Of a stretch of 51,120 nt of DNA, positions 28,376 through 39,598 are shown in pieces. The stretch comes from Acidobacteriota bacterium (GTDB lineage: Bacteria > Acidobacteriota > JAAYUB01). Numbering within the stretch: the stretch's first letter is position 1; every line of letters begins with the position of its first letter. Below the pieces are notes generated by a model. The model saw only the letters and a list, made by a program, of their open reading frames with translations, searched no databases and was not told the DNA's origin. A program made the translations under genes and the position numbers. Location: the NCBI GenBank assembly GCA_012517875.1, contig JAAYUB010000092.1:1-51120 (forward strand), read 5' to 3'.

Positions 28376-28424
28376 ACCGGACAATGGGAATCCTGGACCG
28401 TCCGGTGGCGTAAAGATATTTTTT
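28376..28424 (+). promoter_or_regulatory. Structured leader of the RNase E/G gene
   Basis: ACCGGAC (28376-28382) pairs with GTCCGGT (28400-28406), and a TTTTTT run sits at 28419-28424. The hairpin lies inside the predicted leader. RNase E of E. coli controls its own mRNA through 5' leader hairpins, so a similar feedback site or an attenuator is possible. This is inference from position and shape. Confidence 0.35.
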
Positions 28425-28480
28425 CCTGACAGCACACGCCGGATTCCCACTCTACAACCTTCAAGCTCGAGGTGTACACC

Positions 28481-30493
28481 ATGAGCCGTGAAATGATGGT
28501 GCACGTCACCCCGTTCGAGGTGCATGCCGCCATTCTGGAGGACGGTGCGCTGGCCGAATACCATGTGGAGCGCCGCAAGGACCGCAGCATCGTCGGCAAC
28601 ATCTACAAGGGCCGGGTGGGAAAGGTGCTGCCGGGTATGCAGTCGGCCTTTGTGGACATCGGCATCGAAAAAAACGCCTTCCTCTATGTCACCGACTTCT
28701 TCGAGGAGTTCGCCGATCTGAAGGAAACCCTCGACGTGGACGTGCCCAAGGGACGCGCCGCCAAACCGCCGGCGCGACCGCCCGAGGAGCCGGCGGAAGC
28801 GGAGACTGCCATCTCGGCACCGCCCGAGAGAGAAGCCGTCGAGACGGAGGCGGCTCCGGCGGCGGATGTCGAATCCGCAGCGGTTGAGGGAACGGCCGAG
28901 GCGCCGAAGAAGCGCCGCCGCTCCCGCCGGTCGTCCCGCTCCCGGTCGCGCACGCGGGCCGCCGCCGATGCAACGGCTGCGGATTCCGAAGCCGCCGAGG
29001 CCACGCCGGCAACGGCTGGACCGTTGGCGGAGACCGCCGTCGAGGCGGCCGCGGGCACGGAATCTCTCCCGGCGGAAACCGCCGCCACCCCGGCGGAACC
29101 GTCCTGGACCTCCCCTTGGGCCCAGCCTGCCGCCGACGCGCCGGAACCGGAGCGCGACCGCACCGACGCCGAAGACGGCACAGCCACCATCCGCTTTCCC
29201 GACCCCGACCTCACCTTCTGCGCCAGCCGCCCGCGCGGCGGCCGCCGGAAGCGCAAGGGGTTCAACCTGGCCGGCGAGGCGGAGCCCGGCAACATCGCCA
29301 CCATGCTGAAACCGGGCCAGGAGATCATCGTTCAGGTCATGAAGGAGCCCATGTCCCTGAAGAGCGCCCGGATCACCTCCCACATCTCGCTCCCCGGGCG
29401 CCAGCTCGTGTTCCTGCCCACCGTCAATCACGTGGGCGTGTCCCGCAAGATCCACAGCGACCAGGAGCGGAAACGGCTCCGCACCATCATCATCCAGAAC
29501 CGCAAGGAGCGTCCGGGCGGCTTCATCATCCGTACGGCCAGCGAGGGGCTCAGCGAGGCCGAACTGGTTCAGGACATGGAATACCTGATGAAGACGTGGG
29601 ACGATATCCAGACCCGTGGCGCCGCCGAATCCGCCCCGTGTCTCCTCTACCAGGAGCTCGACCTGGTGGAAAAACTCCTCCGGGACAAGCTGGACGACAG
29701 CTTTCAGAACATCTGGGTGGACGACGAAACCGAGTACGCCGCCATCGTGAACTTCGTCGAGCGCTTCATGCCCACGCTCCTGTCGCGCGTAAAGCTGTAC
29801 TCGCGCGACGCTTCGATCTTCGACCATTTCAACCTGACGCCCGAGATCCAGCGCGCCACCCGGCAGAAGGTCTGGCTCCCCTCCGGCGGCTTCATCGTCG
29901 TCAATCACACCGAAGCGCTCGTGGCCATCGACGTCAACAGCGGCAAGTACGTGGGCAAGGGAAACAGCTTCGAGGAGACCATCACCAAGATCAACGTGGA
30001 CGCGGCCAAGGAGGCCATGCGCCAGATCCGTCTGCGGAACCTCGGCGGCATCATCGTGATCGATTTCATCGACATGCAGGAGAAGAAAAGCAAACGGCTG
30101 GTTCTGGACGCCCTGACGCTGGAACTGCGCAAGGACAAGGTGCCCACCAAGGTCATTCCGTTCAATGATTTCGGCATGGTGATCATGACCCGGAAACGGT
30201 CGGCCAGCGCCTTGGAGAAGAATCTGTCCGAGCCCTGCCCCCTGTGCGGCGGGTCGGGTTTCACCAAGTCGGTGTCCACCATCTGCTACGAGATTTACGC
30301 GCACGTGGCGCGGATGCGCAAGTCGCTGGAAGGCACCCAGGTCGAGATCCGCGCCCATCCGAATGTCATCCGGGCGCTCAAGAGCATCGAGCGGGAAGTG
30401 GTCGCGGCCATCGAAAAAGATTTCCACCGGCCGGTGGTCCTGATCCCGGACTCGATGCTGGAATTGACCGCATTCGACATCGTCGGCATCTGA
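28481..30493 (+). CDS. rng: Ribonuclease E/G family endoribonuclease
   Basis: 670-residue RNase E/G. The catalytic aspartates are in VAIDVNSG and VIDFIDM, and the zinc link is CPLCGGSG. The S1 domain starts normally (GNIYKGRVGKVLPGMQSAFVD) but is split by an insert of about 180 residues (~85-265), rich in Ala, Pro, Glu and with a basic RRRSRRSSRSRSRTR patch. The S1 strand then resumes at PGQEIIVQVMKEP. Nothing follows the RNase core, so the disordered region that E. coli RNase E has at its C-terminus is here inside S1. ATG 28481 has GAGGTG 9 bases upstream. It is convergent with pnp across a shared terminator. Confidence 0.93.
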   Translation: MSREMMVHVTPFEVHAAILEDGALAEYHVERRKDRSIVGNIYKGRVGKVLPGMQSAFVDIGIEKNAFLYVTDFFEEFADLKETLDVDVPKGRAAKPPARPPEEPAEAETAISAPPEREAVETEAAPAADVESAAVEGTAEAPKKRRRSRRSSRSRSRTRAAADATAADSEAAEATPATAGPLAETAVEAAAGTESLPAETAATPAEPSWTSPWAQPAADAPEPERDRTDAEDGTATIRFPDPDLTFCASRPRGGRRKRKGFNLAGEAEPGNIATMLKPGQEIIVQVMKEPMSLKSARITSHISLPGRQLVFLPTVNHVGVSRKIHSDQERKRLRTIIIQNRKERPGGFIIRTASEGLSEAELVQDMEYLMKTWDDIQTRGAAESAPCLLYQELDLVEKLLRDKLDDSFQNIWVDDETEYAAIVNFVERFMPTLLSRVKLYSRDASIFDHFNLTPEIQRATRQKVWLPSGGFIVVNHTEALVAIDVNSGKYVGKGNSFEETITKINVDAAKEAMRQIRLRNLGGIIVIDFIDMQEKKSKRLVLDALTLELRKDKVPTKVIPFNDFGMVIMTRKRSASALEKNLSEPCPLCGGSGFTKSVSTICYEIYAHVARMRKSLEGTQVEIRAHPNVIRALKSIEREVVAAIEKDFHRPVVLIPDSMLELTAFDIVGI

Positions 30494-30525
30494 CGGCGCC
30501 GCTCCGCGCGGTCCTCAAAAACACA

Positions 30526-30562
30526 AGGCGGGCTGCTGGATGCAGCCCGCCTCGTTTTTTTT
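30526..30562. terminator. Strong intrinsic terminator between rng and pnp
   Basis: Perfect 11-bp stem AGGCGGGCTGC / GCAGCCCGCCT with a 5-base loop, then CG and eight T on the plus strand. It clearly ends rng transcription. On the minus strand the A-rich side gives a weaker T-run for pnp. Confidence 0.9.
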
Positions 30563-30579
30563 CGGTCGCCGGAATCGGA

Positions 30580-32784
<2,205 letters not shown>

Positions 32785-32883
32785 ATCGAATCCTCCAGAT
32801 GCGGGTGTCTCCCCGGTTTCATGATCCGGGATGCCGGTGCGGCATCGGCCGTTGGTCTCAGGATGACGGGAAGGGAAATATAA

Positions 32884-32927
32884 CAAGACGCCGGCGGGAG
32901 GGGGCACCCCTTCCTCGCGGCGTCTTG
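32884..32927 (-). promoter_or_regulatory. Long hairpin between rpsO and pnp
   Basis: A 10-bp outer stem CAAGACGCCG / CGGCGTCTTG encloses a further paired stretch (GGAGGGG with CCCCTTCC, including a G-T pair). On the minus strand it is followed by TTATATTT. It resembles the RNase III-processed hairpin that sits between rpsO and pnp in E. coli and controls PNPase. It could instead be a partial terminator of rpsO. Confidence 0.6.
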
Positions 32928-32962
32928 GTCAGTATCAGTATCGGGTGCAGTCAAATTAGCGG

Positions 32963-33232
32963 TTACTTCCTCAGCCCCAGCTCGCCGATGAGCTTGCGAT
33001 AGCGCTCGATGTCGGTCTGCTTCAGGTATTCCAGCAGCCGTTTCCGCTGCCCCACGAGCTGCAGGAGACCGCGCCGGGAGTGATGATCCTTGACGTGGGA
33101 CCGGAAATGCTCATTGAGGTCGTTGATGCGCTGGGTCAGCAACGCCACCTGGACTTCCGTGGATCCAACGTCCTTGGTGTGGCGCTGGTACTGCTTCATG
33201 ATCTGCTGCTTCGATTCGTTCGTCAGAGACAA
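32963..33232 (-). CDS. rpsO: 30S ribosomal protein S15
   Basis: 89 residues, exactly the normal S15 length when read from TTG 33232 ([15 protein letters not shown]). The family sequence [23 protein letters not shown] is cut here to its visible parts [12 protein letters not shown] and RINDLNEHF, and HHSRRGL with [14 protein letters not shown] follows. GAGGAGG sits 6 bases before the TTG. A longer in-frame start at 33277 would add non-family residues. It binds 16S rRNA early in 30S assembly and precedes pnp. Confidence 0.97.
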   Translation of the reverse strand: MSLTNESKQQIMKQYQRHTKDVGSTEVQVALLTQRINDLNEHFRSHVKDHHSRRGLLQLVGQRKRLLEYLKQTDIERYRKLIGELGLRK

Positions 33233-33267
33233 GAGTGTCCTCCTCGGGCGTCGATCAAAAGACAGAT

Positions 33268-33296
33268 CTTTTATCACAGCTTCCCCGGCCTGTAAA
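33268..33296 (-). promoter_or_regulatory. Promoter of rpsO-pnp
   Basis: On the minus strand TTTACA (33291-33296), 17 bases, TAAAAG (33268-33273), preceded by TGA as an extended -10. About 30 bases of leader remain before TTG 33232. Confidence 0.45.
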
Positions 33297-33351
33297 GAGA
33301 AATTTTTCCAGAGCCGCGGAACCGCCCTCGATGTCCGGCCCAGCCGGGGCG

Positions 33352-33380
33352 ATGAAAACAGGCACCGGATCTGCTACAAT
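33352..33380 (+). promoter_or_regulatory. Promoter of the metalloprotease/GIY-YIG operon
   Basis: ATGAAA (33352-33357), 17 bases, TACAAT (33375-33380) preceded by TGC. The box TGCTACAAT is identical to that of hemD. It lies 31 bases before ATG 33411. Confidence 0.5.
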
Positions 33381-33410
33381 GGCCGCCGATTGCCACAGGA
33401 GTCCGCGTCC

Positions 33411-34634
33411 ATGGTTCGACTGTTCACCCTGCTGCTGTGTATCTGCGCCTGGCTGGCTGGCCTGGAAATCCTTCCGGTTGCGGCCCCCGCCATGGCAACA
33501 CCCGCTGCCGGCGAACAGGCGACAGCGGACGTGGCGCCGGACGCTGCGGCCGTGGAGCGGGTGCTGGCCAAGCTCGAGCGGCTCACCGGCGTCTCGCGCA
33601 AGCGACCAGTCGCCGCGCGCACCATGAGCAAGGCCGAGATCGAGGCCTTGGTGCTGCGCAAGCTCGGCGAGGACTACACCGAGGCCGAGATCCGCGAAGA
33701 AACACTCATTCTGGAAACCCTGGGGCTCGTGCCGGTCGGGACGGATCTAAAGCGTCTGGTGGTGGATCTCTACACCGAACAACTGGGCGGCTATTACGAC
33801 CCGGACAGCGGCGCCTACGTGATGGCCGACTGGATCGCGCCGGACCTGCAGGAAGCGGTCATGGCCCACGAGTTGGTCCATGCCCTGCAGGATCAGTACG
33901 GCGGGATCGGCGCCCTCCAGGCCCGGGTCCGCCACAACGATGACGCCGCCCTGGCCTTGATGGCCCTGCTCGAAGGCACGGCCACCGTTGCGATGCTGGC
34001 GTATATGACCGACTCCCCGGTGGAACAGGTCGCTGCCATCCCCGGCATCGCCGCCATGATGCGCAGCGCCGTCCGGCAGTCCCAGGGACAGGCGGCGGTG
34101 TTCGCCCGGGCGCCGGCCTTCCTGCAAGCCGCCTTGCTTTTCCCCTATCTCGAGGGCACCGATTTCGTCTGTCGGCTGATGGAGACACGCACGTTCGCCC
34201 AGACCCTCCGGCTGGTGGAGCATCCGCCCGCCACCACCGAACAGATTCTGCGGCCGGACAAGTTCCTGGCGACACCGCCCGAAAGCGGCCGGCCGCTCAC
34301 CCTGGACGAAACACACTGGCGTGAGCTGGGGCGGCAAACCGGCCGGCTCCGCTGCTGGGGCCAGTTTCAGCTGGCCGAATTTCTGAAGCGCGGCCTGCCC
34401 GAAGCGGATGCCGTCGGATCCGCCCGTGGCTGGGGCGGCGATACCCTGGTGCTGGTGGAGCGCAGCGACGGCCGTCCCCCGCTGGTCCTCTGGCTCATCG
34501 CCTGGGACGTCCCCGCCGACGCTGACCGGTTCCAGGCCGCCCTGTCCGCCTGGTCCGCCGACGCCCCCCGGCTCGTGGCGAGGCGGACCGCGCCCGATAC
34601 GGTGCTTCTCCGGATCGGGGACGGGTCGCCATGA
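33411..34634 (+). CDS. Putative secreted zinc metalloprotease
   Basis: 407 residues with a signal peptide (~1-28). The zinc motif HELVH lies at 153-157 (MAHELVHALQDQY), and Glu188 in LLEGTAT is a plausible third ligand. This is a gluzincin-like arrangement. The YYDPDSGAYVMAD stretch before it is typical of uncharacterised bacterial proteins with this motif. The C-terminal half is helical and not recognised. AGGAG is 9 bases before ATG 33411. Its stop overlaps the GIY-YIG start (ATGA), so the two are co-translated, although their cellular locations seem to differ. Substrate unknown. Confidence 0.75.
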   Translation: MVRLFTLLLCICAWLAGLEILPVAAPAMATPAAGEQATADVAPDAAAVERVLAKLERLTGVSRKRPVAARTMSKAEIEALVLRKLGEDYTEAEIREETLILETLGLVPVGTDLKRLVVDLYTEQLGGYYDPDSGAYVMADWIAPDLQEAVMAHELVHALQDQYGGIGALQARVRHNDDAALALMALLEGTATVAMLAYMTDSPVEQVAAIPGIAAMMRSAVRQSQGQAAVFARAPAFLQAALLFPYLEGTDFVCRLMETRTFAQTLRLVEHPPATTEQILRPDKFLATPPESGRPLTLDETHWRELGRQTGRLRCWGQFQLAEFLKRGLPEADAVGSARGWGGDTLVLVERSDGRPPLVLWLIAWDVPADADRFQAALSAWSADAPRLVARRTAPDTVLLRIGDGSP

Positions 34635-36076
34635 AGCGCCTCGAAGATCGCATCTACGACGCCTTGCGCGGCGCGGCGGCTCCGGTGCCGGCCGCCGAAC
34701 TGTGCATCCGCCACCTGGGTGCCGCGATGTCGGGCCAGGCGGCCGCAGTGCGTATCCTTGAGACGGCCCTCCGGCGCGACCCGCGCTTCCGCCGCCTGCC
34801 CGAAGGCTGGGAAGCCGTTCCCGATTCGGCCGGCGATCGGCTGGCGGCGCTCCCTTGGACGGTGCTCTCAGCGACCACTCGACCGTCCGGTCAGGGGCCG
34901 CTGCGGCTCGTGGCCGTGACCCGTTACCAGCCCGGCGCCGAATCGCCCGTCGAATGCCAGATCGCCGCCGTGGGGCCTGCGGACGCCCTGCGGGCGGCCG
35001 CCGCCGCACTGGAGGGGTTGGCGCCGCCGCAGCTCCTCACCGAGCTCAAGGTGTTGCGCGTTCTGGACGAGGCGTTCGCCGGCGGCGGCCTGTGTCTCCG
35101 GGGATTGAATGCCCGAGACCTCGGCCCCTGGCTTCAGGTCGCCGAAGACACCGGATCCGTGTTGCCGGAGCCGTTATGGTCGCTGGCCGACATGGGCTGG
35201 CTGGCCCTGCCCGGCAGGCCGCGGCCCGCCCTCGACGCCCTGCTGGATTTTGCCGCCGTGGCGACCCGCCGGGACGATCCGTTCGTCGACGAGCTGGCCG
35301 CGCTGCCGGCGCTGCTGCCGCGGCTGGCCGCCGAGCTGGCGATCCAGGGCGTGGAGCGGCTCGATGAGCTGGATGACGCGCTGGCCGCCCGCCACGCCCC
35401 GGTGGATTTCGGGCGCTACGCCTTCACGCCGGCCGACCTGGCGGCGCTCCCCGAAACCCCGGGCGTGTACCTGTTCCTGGACGCCCGTGACTCGGTCATT
35501 TACGTGGGCAAAAGCGTCAACCTGCGCCGGCGGGTCCAGAGCTACTTCCGCTGGCGGGCCGACGATGATCCGAAGCTGGAGCGGATCCAGCGCGACACCC
35601 GTCGGCTGCGCCACATCGTTCTCGGTTCCGACCTGGAGGCGATGCTGGAGGAGGCCGAGCTCATCGCCCGCCACCAACCCACCGTCAATGTGCAACTGGA
35701 CACCCAACCGACACCCAGCGAGAAGGGGATCGAGGACGTGCTCCTGGCCCTGCTGCCGCACCCCGACACCGGGAAAGTCCGCCTCTGGGCGTTGCATCCG
35801 GGCGGCCAGATCCGCAGCCTGGCTCTGCCGCGGGCCGGCGTCCAGCCGGAGGTGCTGGACACCGTGCTGGCTGCAGTCGCCGCCGGCCAGCCGCACCCGG
35901 CTCTGCAGGTATATCGGGAGGCGTCTTTTCCCCTGGCGCTGCGCTGGCTCCGCAAGAACAACCAGTCCGTCACCTTTTTCAAATTCCACGATTTCCCCGA
36001 TCGCGACACCCTGGCTCGCGCCATCACTCGCGCCCTCGCCGAAACCGCCGTCGACGGACCCCGCATTTACCGCTGA
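34631..36076 (+). CDS. GIY-YIG protein with degenerate exonuclease-like region
   Basis: 481 residues. The C-terminal part (~268-360) is a UvrC-type GIY-YIG nuclease domain: PGVYLFLDARDSVIYVGKS (GVY 278-280, IYVG 290-293), Arg299-301, and the Glu of EAMLEEAELIARHQP. The first ~60 residues read as a winged helix (RILETALRRDPRFRRLPEGW). Between them, ~75-235 follows the spacing of a DnaQ exonuclease, but the DEDD residues are not where expected: SATT replaces DxETT, LNARDL replaces HNxxFD, and no HxxxxD is evident. So it may be a repair nuclease with a dead proofreading-like domain. The final ~110 residues are unassigned. ATG 34631 overlaps the preceding stop. Confidence 0.75.
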   Translation: MKRLEDRIYDALRGAAAPVPAAELCIRHLGAAMSGQAAAVRILETALRRDPRFRRLPEGWEAVPDSAGDRLAALPWTVLSATTRPSGQGPLRLVAVTRYQPGAESPVECQIAAVGPADALRAAAAALEGLAPPQLLTELKVLRVLDEAFAGGGLCLRGLNARDLGPWLQVAEDTGSVLPEPLWSLADMGWLALPGRPRPALDALLDFAAVATRRDDPFVDELAALPALLPRLAAELAIQGVERLDELDDALAARHAPVDFGRYAFTPADLAALPETPGVYLFLDARDSVIYVGKSVNLRRRVQSYFRWRADDDPKLERIQRDTRRLRHIVLGSDLEAMLEEAELIARHQPTVNVQLDTQPTPSEKGIEDVLLALLPHPDTGKVRLWALHPGGQIRSLALPRAGVQPEVLDTVLAAVAAGQPHPALQVYREASFPLALRWLRKNNQSVTFFKFHDFPDRDTLARAITRALAETAVDGPRIYR

Positions 36077-36209
36077 CGGCCTGCTTACAATCCGCGACAA
36101 TTCCATACAAGATACGGCTTCACCTCGCCCGCGCACTTGTTTAGCATAGGCATTCGTATGGCGGATCATTTCACTCAACACCCCGTCAATCCATCCGGAT
36201 GAGGAGCCT

Positions 36210-37802
36210 ATGTTCGGAAATCCGTTCAGCCATCGCCTGCCCCCGGGCAGCTACGAAAAATTCCTAGAGAGTGGCAACCTCTCGTTCCTGTACCGCCCCG
36301 AACTGTTCGATCTGGTCATCCTGCTCATCTACTTCGGCGTCCTAATCTTCTTGAGCGCCTACGGGCTGCGCCGGTTTTACTACCTCCACCTCTTCCGCAA
36401 GCACCGCCACGAGCGAGTGGCGCCGGCGGGCCACTTCGAGGAACTGCCCATGGTCACGGTGCAGCTCCCCATGTACAACGAAATGTATGTGGGCCCCCGG
36501 ATCCTCAACTCCGCCTGCCAGCTGGACTACCCCAAGGACAAGCTCCACATCCAGGTCCTGGACGATTCCACCGACGAGACGGTGGGTATCATGCGACAGG
36601 CGGTGGCGTACTGGACCGACCGCGGCTTCGACGTGGAGTACATCCACCGGACCAACCGCGGCGGCTTCAAGGCCGGCGCGCTGGAGAACGGGCTGCGCAC
36701 CGCCAAAGGCGACATCGTGGCCATTTTCGACGCCGACTTCGTGCCCCATTCCGACTTTCTCCAGCGCACGGTGCATCACTTCACCGATCCGCGGGTGGCG
36801 ATCGTCCAGACTCGCTGGACCCACCTCAACGGCGACTACTCCCTACTGACCCGCGCCCAGACCCTGTTCCTCGACGGCCACTTCATGATGGAAAGCCTGC
36901 CCCGCGCCCGCGCCGGGCTGTTCGTCAATTTCAACGGCACCGCCGGACTGTGGCGCAAGCAGGCGATCGCCGACGCCGGCGGCTGGAGCCACGACACGAT
37001 CACCGAGGATCTGGACCTGAGCCTCCGCGCCCAGATGAAGGGCTGGAAGTTCGTCTACCTGCCCGAAATCGAGTGCCCCGCCGAGCTGCCGGTGGAGATG
37101 AACGCCTTCAAGAACCAGCAGAATCGCTGGGCCAAGGGCTCCACCCAGGTCTGCCTCAAGATGCTGGGCCCCATCCTCCGGGCGCCGCTCCCCCGTCCCG
37201 TCAAAACCGAGGCGGTGTTCCACCTGACCGCCAACTTCGCCTATCCGCTGATGGTGCTGCTGTCGCTCGTCCTGCTGCCGTCGATCATCGTACGCTTCCA
37301 CCAGGGTATCTGGGAGATGCTGGTTCTGGATCTGCCCATCTTCGTCGCCTCCACGCTGAGCGTGGCGTTGTTTTACATCCATTCCCAGAAAGCGCTGTAC
37401 ACCGACTGGAAAGAGCGGGTCCGGCTCCTGCCGTTCCTCATGGCGCTGGGCATCGGCCTGACGGTGACCAACGGCAAGGCCGTTATCGAGGCGGTGCTCG
37501 GCATCAAGTCGGCTTTCGTCCGCACCCCCAAGTACCACGTCACCGGCCGGAAGGACAGCTGGCTGCGGAAAAAGTACCGCGGCAAGATCGGCATCTGGCC
37601 GCTGGTGGAGATCGCGTTCGGCTGCTTTTTCACCTGGGTGTTCGGCTATTGCGTGGCGATCGGCAATTTCGGCGTCCTCCCCTTCCTGCTGCTGTTCATC
37701 GTCGGGTACTTTTACACCGGCTTCTCCTCGCTGTTCCACAACCTGCTCAAGTTCCCCTTTGTGGACATGCAATACCGGCGGTTGCGGGCGCTGCTCGACT
37801 AG
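36210..37802 (+). CDS. Processive family 2 glycosyltransferase (cellulose-synthase-like)
   Basis: 530-residue inner-membrane enzyme. One helix (~33-55) precedes a GT-A domain (~78-310) with the D,D,D,QxxRW set: LDDSTD, FDADF, TEDLD and QQNRW. At least four helices follow (~335-385, ~405-430, ~455-515). The layout matches bacterial beta-mannan/glucan synthases (CslA/CESA-like), so it likely polymerises and extrudes a beta-linked glycan. Sugar specificity cannot be read from the sequence. GGATGAGGAG lies directly upstream. No cyclic-di-GMP PilZ domain is present. It stands alone between two unrelated units. Confidence 0.9.
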   Translation: MFGNPFSHRLPPGSYEKFLESGNLSFLYRPELFDLVILLIYFGVLIFLSAYGLRRFYYLHLFRKHRHERVAPAGHFEELPMVTVQLPMYNEMYVGPRILNSACQLDYPKDKLHIQVLDDSTDETVGIMRQAVAYWTDRGFDVEYIHRTNRGGFKAGALENGLRTAKGDIVAIFDADFVPHSDFLQRTVHHFTDPRVAIVQTRWTHLNGDYSLLTRAQTLFLDGHFMMESLPRARAGLFVNFNGTAGLWRKQAIADAGGWSHDTITEDLDLSLRAQMKGWKFVYLPEIECPAELPVEMNAFKNQQNRWAKGSTQVCLKMLGPILRAPLPRPVKTEAVFHLTANFAYPLMVLLSLVLLPSIIVRFHQGIWEMLVLDLPIFVASTLSVALFYIHSQKALYTDWKERVRLLPFLMALGIGLTVTNGKAVIEAVLGIKSAFVRTPKYHVTGRKDSWLRKKYRGKIGIWPLVEIAFGCFFTWVFGYCVAIGNFGVLPFLLLFIVGYFYTGFSSLFHNLLKFPFVDMQYRRLRALLD

Positions 37803-37829
37803 CGCCGGCTCTCGTCGACAGACAACCAA

Positions 37830-37862
37830 CGACCGGGCGGTGCGCCCGGTCGTTTCATTTTC
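37830..37862. terminator. Terminator between convergent genes
   Basis: Perfect 10-bp stem CGACCGGGCG / CGCCCGGTCG with a 3-base loop, then TTTCATTTTC on the plus strand. It ends the glycosyltransferase transcript and may also serve the convergent NFACT gene. Confidence 0.75.
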
Positions 37863-37889
37863 AAAATCACCGCGCCGGCGCCCGGCGGG

Positions 37890-39596
37890 TCAGGTATCCG
37901 CTTCTCCGGCCGTCTCACCCGGCGGGAGGGCAGGCGCCACTCGCAGTGTCTTGAATTTCATCAGCCGAACCAGTCCGGCTGTCCCTTTCACCTTCTGCAC
38001 GTACTTGCAGCGGGTCCAGCGAATGTCGGCCGCCGGCTCGCGCCGGGCGCCCGAGTACCAGGCCGCCACCGCCGCCGCTTCGCGCAGGTCGGCCAGCGGC
38101 GGATCCGTTTTCTGTCCCCAGGCCAGAACCACATGGGATCCGGCGTAGTCGGCGGCGTGCAGCCACACGTCGTCCGGACGGCTGGCGCCGAACGTCAGCC
38201 GGTCATTCTCGGCGGCGCTTCGCCCCACCCGCACGTCCAGGCCGCTCCGGGTCCGGAATCGGCGAAACCGCGCGCCCGCCGCACCGCCGCCTTTGGCCGG
38301 TCGCTGGCGGGCCGTCGGAGACGACGGTTGCGCCGGCGCCGCGGACAACTCGCTGTCGCAGACGGCTGCCCGGACCGCCGCCGCCTGCTGCGCCAGCGCC
38401 GCCCGGCGCTCACGCTCCGCGCGGAGATGCTCCGGCAGATTCTCCCGCGCCTGTCGCGCCTTGCGCCAGCGGCGGAAGTAGCTGTCGGCGTTCTCGCGAA
38501 GGGTCTTTTCCGGATCCAACGGAACGCGGACGGCAGGCCCCTCCGGCTGGTACACGTCGGGCACCTCCACGGACACGCCCCGGTACGCGGCCCCCAGGCG
38601 GTGCAGGTGGGCCAGGATCAGTTCGCCGTATCGCCGGCCCGTCTCGGCGTCATCGGTCCGCGCCAACTCCCGCTCCAGCGCCGCCACCCGGTCTTCGGAC
38701 TTCCGGAGTTTCGCCACCAGGGCCCGGGCAGCGGCATCCCGTCGTGCGACGAATCGCCGGTGCGCCTCCGCATAGTCGAACCAGCGGTCCGCCGCATCCT
38801 CAAAACGTTCGAACCGGATCGCTGACCAGTCGCGGCACAGCCGGAGCGGACAGGTGCTGAGGCGGAAGTCCCCCCGGGGATCCATCCGATATTCGTCGGG
38901 CAGCCAGGGTTGCCGCGCGTACAGGATGGCGCCCGCTGACGGCGCATACGCTTCCGCCACAACCATCGCCACCGCCGCTGCCAGGACATCGGGCTCGTCA
39001 ACGCCCGCGCGGGCCTGCGCCTCATCCAAAAGAAGCGGGCTGAGCCGCTGCACCCGGCCGAGCAGCGCCCGCCGTCGGTCGCGGCCGTCGCCTGCGGCGA
39101 GCAGTTCCCGGATCGAGCCGGCCTCGGGCGGCACCCGGCCGGCGCGGACCGGTTCGCGGTACGGCGCCCCCAGCGGCTGGAGCTGGGTCCGCAGCGGGCC
39201 CAGTGCGTACCGGACGACGCCTCCGGCGTCACACAGGTGGAGCGAAGGTGCGATGGGCCGCACCTCGGCGACCAGGATGGCGCCGGCATCACCGAACCGC
39301 AAAACGACGCGGCGGTCGTCGGACACCTTCTCCAGGTCGGTGAGCCGGCGGCCGGCCAGTTCGTCGTCAATCGCCGGGCAGTTCACCCAGGTGTCGGAGT
39401 CCCGGCGCGCCCGTGCAGCCAGGATCCGGATCGTGGGGCGGTCCGGATCCAGCTGCACCAGACACCGTTCCGCGTTTCCCTCCCAACGGATCAGCAGACG
39501 GGTGGCGCCGGCGGTCTGCACGCCCGCGACCCGGCGGCCGGTGAGCCGCTGCCGCAACCCCAGGCAGAGGTGGTGAAGGTGAAAATCCTCGAGCAA
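37890..39596 (-). CDS. rqcH: NFACT-family ribosome rescue factor (RqcH-like)
   Basis: 568 residues with NFACT-N (~1-210), a coiled coil (~270-400) and the NFACT-R domain (~445-550; DVWLHAADYAGSHVVLAWG). RqcH binds stalled 50S subunits and directs alanine tailing. The Asp-Arg pair needed for that in RqcH is present as DDRRVV (Asp94-Arg95 from the TTG start). TTG 39596 is chosen because it gives the family N-terminus LLEDFHLHHL. An in-frame GTG at 39647 would overlap the upstream gene by 49 bases. It lies 2 bases after the RDD gene. An RqcP-like S4 protein is encoded at 27063-27335. Confidence 0.85.
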   Translation of the reverse strand: MLEDFHLHHLCLGLRQRLTGRRVAGVQTAGATRLLIRWEGNAERCLVQLDPDRPTIRILAARARRDSDTWVNCPAIDDELAGRRLTDLEKVSDDRRVVLRFGDAGAILVAEVRPIAPSLHLCDAGGVVRYALGPLRTQLQPLGAPYREPVRAGRVPPEAGSIRELLAAGDGRDRRRALLGRVQRLSPLLLDEAQARAGVDEPDVLAAAVAMVVAEAYAPSAGAILYARQPWLPDEYRMDPRGDFRLSTCPLRLCRDWSAIRFERFEDAADRWFDYAEAHRRFVARRDAAARALVAKLRKSEDRVAALERELARTDDAETGRRYGELILAHLHRLGAAYRGVSVEVPDVYQPEGPAVRVPLDPEKTLRENADSYFRRWRKARQARENLPEHLRAERERRAALAQQAAAVRAAVCDSELSAAPAQPSSPTARQRPAKGGGAAGARFRRFRTRSGLDVRVGRSAAENDRLTFGASRPDDVWLHAADYAGSHVVLAWGQKTDPPLADLREAAAVAAWYSGARREPAADIRWTRCKYVQKVKGTAGLVRLMKFKTLRVAPALPPGETAGEADT

Positions 39597-39598
39597 GG